Of a DNA stretch of 6,182 nucleotides, positions 5,531 through 6,182 are shown in pieces. Below the pieces are notes generated by a model. The model did not search any database, was not told the origin of the DNA, and saw only the letters and a list, made by a program, of their open reading frames with translations. Within the stretch, counting starts at the first letter, position 1. Every line of letters begins with the position of its first letter. The position numbers were made by a program, and so were the translations under genes. Source of the stretch: DASPWW01 sp035461345 (GTDB lineage: Bacteria > Actinomycetota > Thermoleophilia > Solirubrobacterales > 70-9); contig DATHVJ010000090.1 of NCBI GenBank assembly GCA_035461345.1, positions 1 to 6,182 of the forward strand. Direction: 5' to 3'.

Positions 5531-6182
5531 ATGACCGTCGTCGCAAAGCTCGGCTCCTCGATCGTCGCCGAAGACGACGGCGCGCTGCGCTCGGCCGTGC
5601 TCGACAGCGTGTGCGAGCAGGTCGCCGAGCTCAACTCCGGCGGCGAGAACGTCGCGATGGTGACCTCGGGGGCGATCGCGCGCGGGATGCGGGTGATGGG
5701 CCTGTCCGCACGACCGAGTGCGATCGACGAGCTTCAGGCGGCGTCGGCGGTCGGGCAGGGGTCGCTGTTCCGCGCCTACGAGGAGCGCCTGTCGCGTCAC
5801 GATGTCCACGCCGCCCAGGTGCTGCTGACGGCGTTCGACGTCTCGGCCCGCACCCAGTACCTCAATGCGCGCGGGACCCTGCGGCGGCTGCTCGAGTGGC
5901 GCGTGGTGCCGGTCGTGAACGAGAACGACACGACGTCCACCGACGAGATCACGTTCGGGGACAACGACTTCCTCTCGGCGCAGGTGGCGATCCTGCTCGA
6001 GGCGAGGCTGCTGGTGCTGCTGACCGACACCGCGGGCCTGCACACCGCCGACCCCCGCACGGACCCCGGCGCCGAGCTGATCGAGGAGGTCGGCGACTTC
6101 GCGGAGCTGGAGCACTACGAGATCGGTGATCGCACCTCGGCCTTCGGGCTCGGCGGCATGCGCAGCAAGGTGAGGGCCGCGG
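5531..6182 (+). CDS. proB: Glutamate 5-kinase, N-terminal part (3' truncated by window)
   Basis: The frame is open from ATG 5531 to the right edge (217 full codons). ProB phosphorylates L-glutamate with ATP to give glutamyl 5-phosphate, the first step of proline synthesis in the cytosol, and is normally inhibited by proline. The amino-acid-kinase fold is clear: KLGSS (6-10), VTSGAIARG (44-52), QAASAVGQG, RTQYLNARGTL, NENDTTSTDE (130-139), FGDND (142-146) and LTDTAGLHTADP. K6, S46, N145/D146 and K213 line up with K10, S50, N149/D150 and K217 of E. coli ProB, all with an offset of four. The kinase domain is nearly complete here. Whether a C-terminal PUA domain follows cannot be seen. proB after obg is common in actinobacteria, often followed by proA. 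Confidence 0.95.
   Translation, partial: MTVVAKLGSSIVAEDDGALRSAVLDSVCEQVAELNSGGENVAMVTSGAIARGMRVMGLSARPSAIDELQAASAVGQGSLFRAYEERLSRHDVHAAQVLLTAFDVSARTQYLNARGTLRRLLEWRVVPVVNENDTTSTDEITFGDNDFLSAQVAILLEARLLVLLTDTAGLHTADPRTDPGAELIEEVGDFAELEHYEIGDRTSAFGLGGMRSKVRAA

Noticed and set aside
1..6182. A search by eye for a CRISPR array, tRNA, insertion sequence or defence genes
   Set aside because: The window is almost fully covered by seven conserved housekeeping genes with gaps of 49 bases or less, leaving no room for such elements.

Overview
The window is a GC-rich (by eye around 70%) bacterial chromosome segment in which every gene lies on the + strand and is almost back to back with the next. The order is mrdA (3' end) - rodA - RNase E/G - rplU - rpmA - obg - proB (5' end). 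The base composition, the strong G/C bias at third codon positions, and the pairing of elongasome genes with the rne/rng-rplU-rpmA-obg-proB block point to an actinobacterium. The compact RNase E/G and the L27 N-terminus suggest a deep branch such as Thermoleophilia/Solirubrobacterales, but the sequence alone does not settle the lineage. This is conserved housekeeping DNA. I see no mobile element, CRISPR array, tRNA, rRNA or defence system.

Region 1 (1-1544) is the end of a cell-wall elongation module. The last 106 codons of the class B penicillin-binding protein PBP2 (transpeptidase) carry the KTG motif. Its stop codon overlaps the start of RodA, the SEDS glycosyltransferase that works as a complex with PBP2. 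Region 2 (1545-4192) is an RNA and ribosome module. It holds a compact 631-residue RNase E/G with a TTG start and a strong ribosome binding site, then rplU (L21, overlapping it by ATGA) and rpmA (L27, 2 bases after rplU). Region 3 (4193-6182) holds the ribosome-assembly GTPase Obg and the start of glutamate 5-kinase (ProB, proline synthesis), which runs off the right edge.

Translation initiation changes along the operon. rodA, rng and rpmA have recognisable Shine-Dalgarno sequences, and rplU has a weak one with stop-start overlap. obg and proB have none; instead each has a TANNNT -10-like hexamer 7-9 bases before its start codon, as expected for leaderless mRNAs. The most striking non-coding signal is a perfect 10-bp inverted repeat with a 3-base centre (4212-4234) lying across the GTG start codon of obg. 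An isolated AT-rich TAAAAT hexamer near the 3' end of rng, followed by a strong potential hairpin, may be an internal promoter and leader for rplU-rpmA. Protein-level oddities are a Lys/Ala/Pro tail on L21, SKRD in place of NKxD in the G4 motif of Obg, and a charged insert near the N-terminus of the RNase. I found no clearly new multi-gene system.
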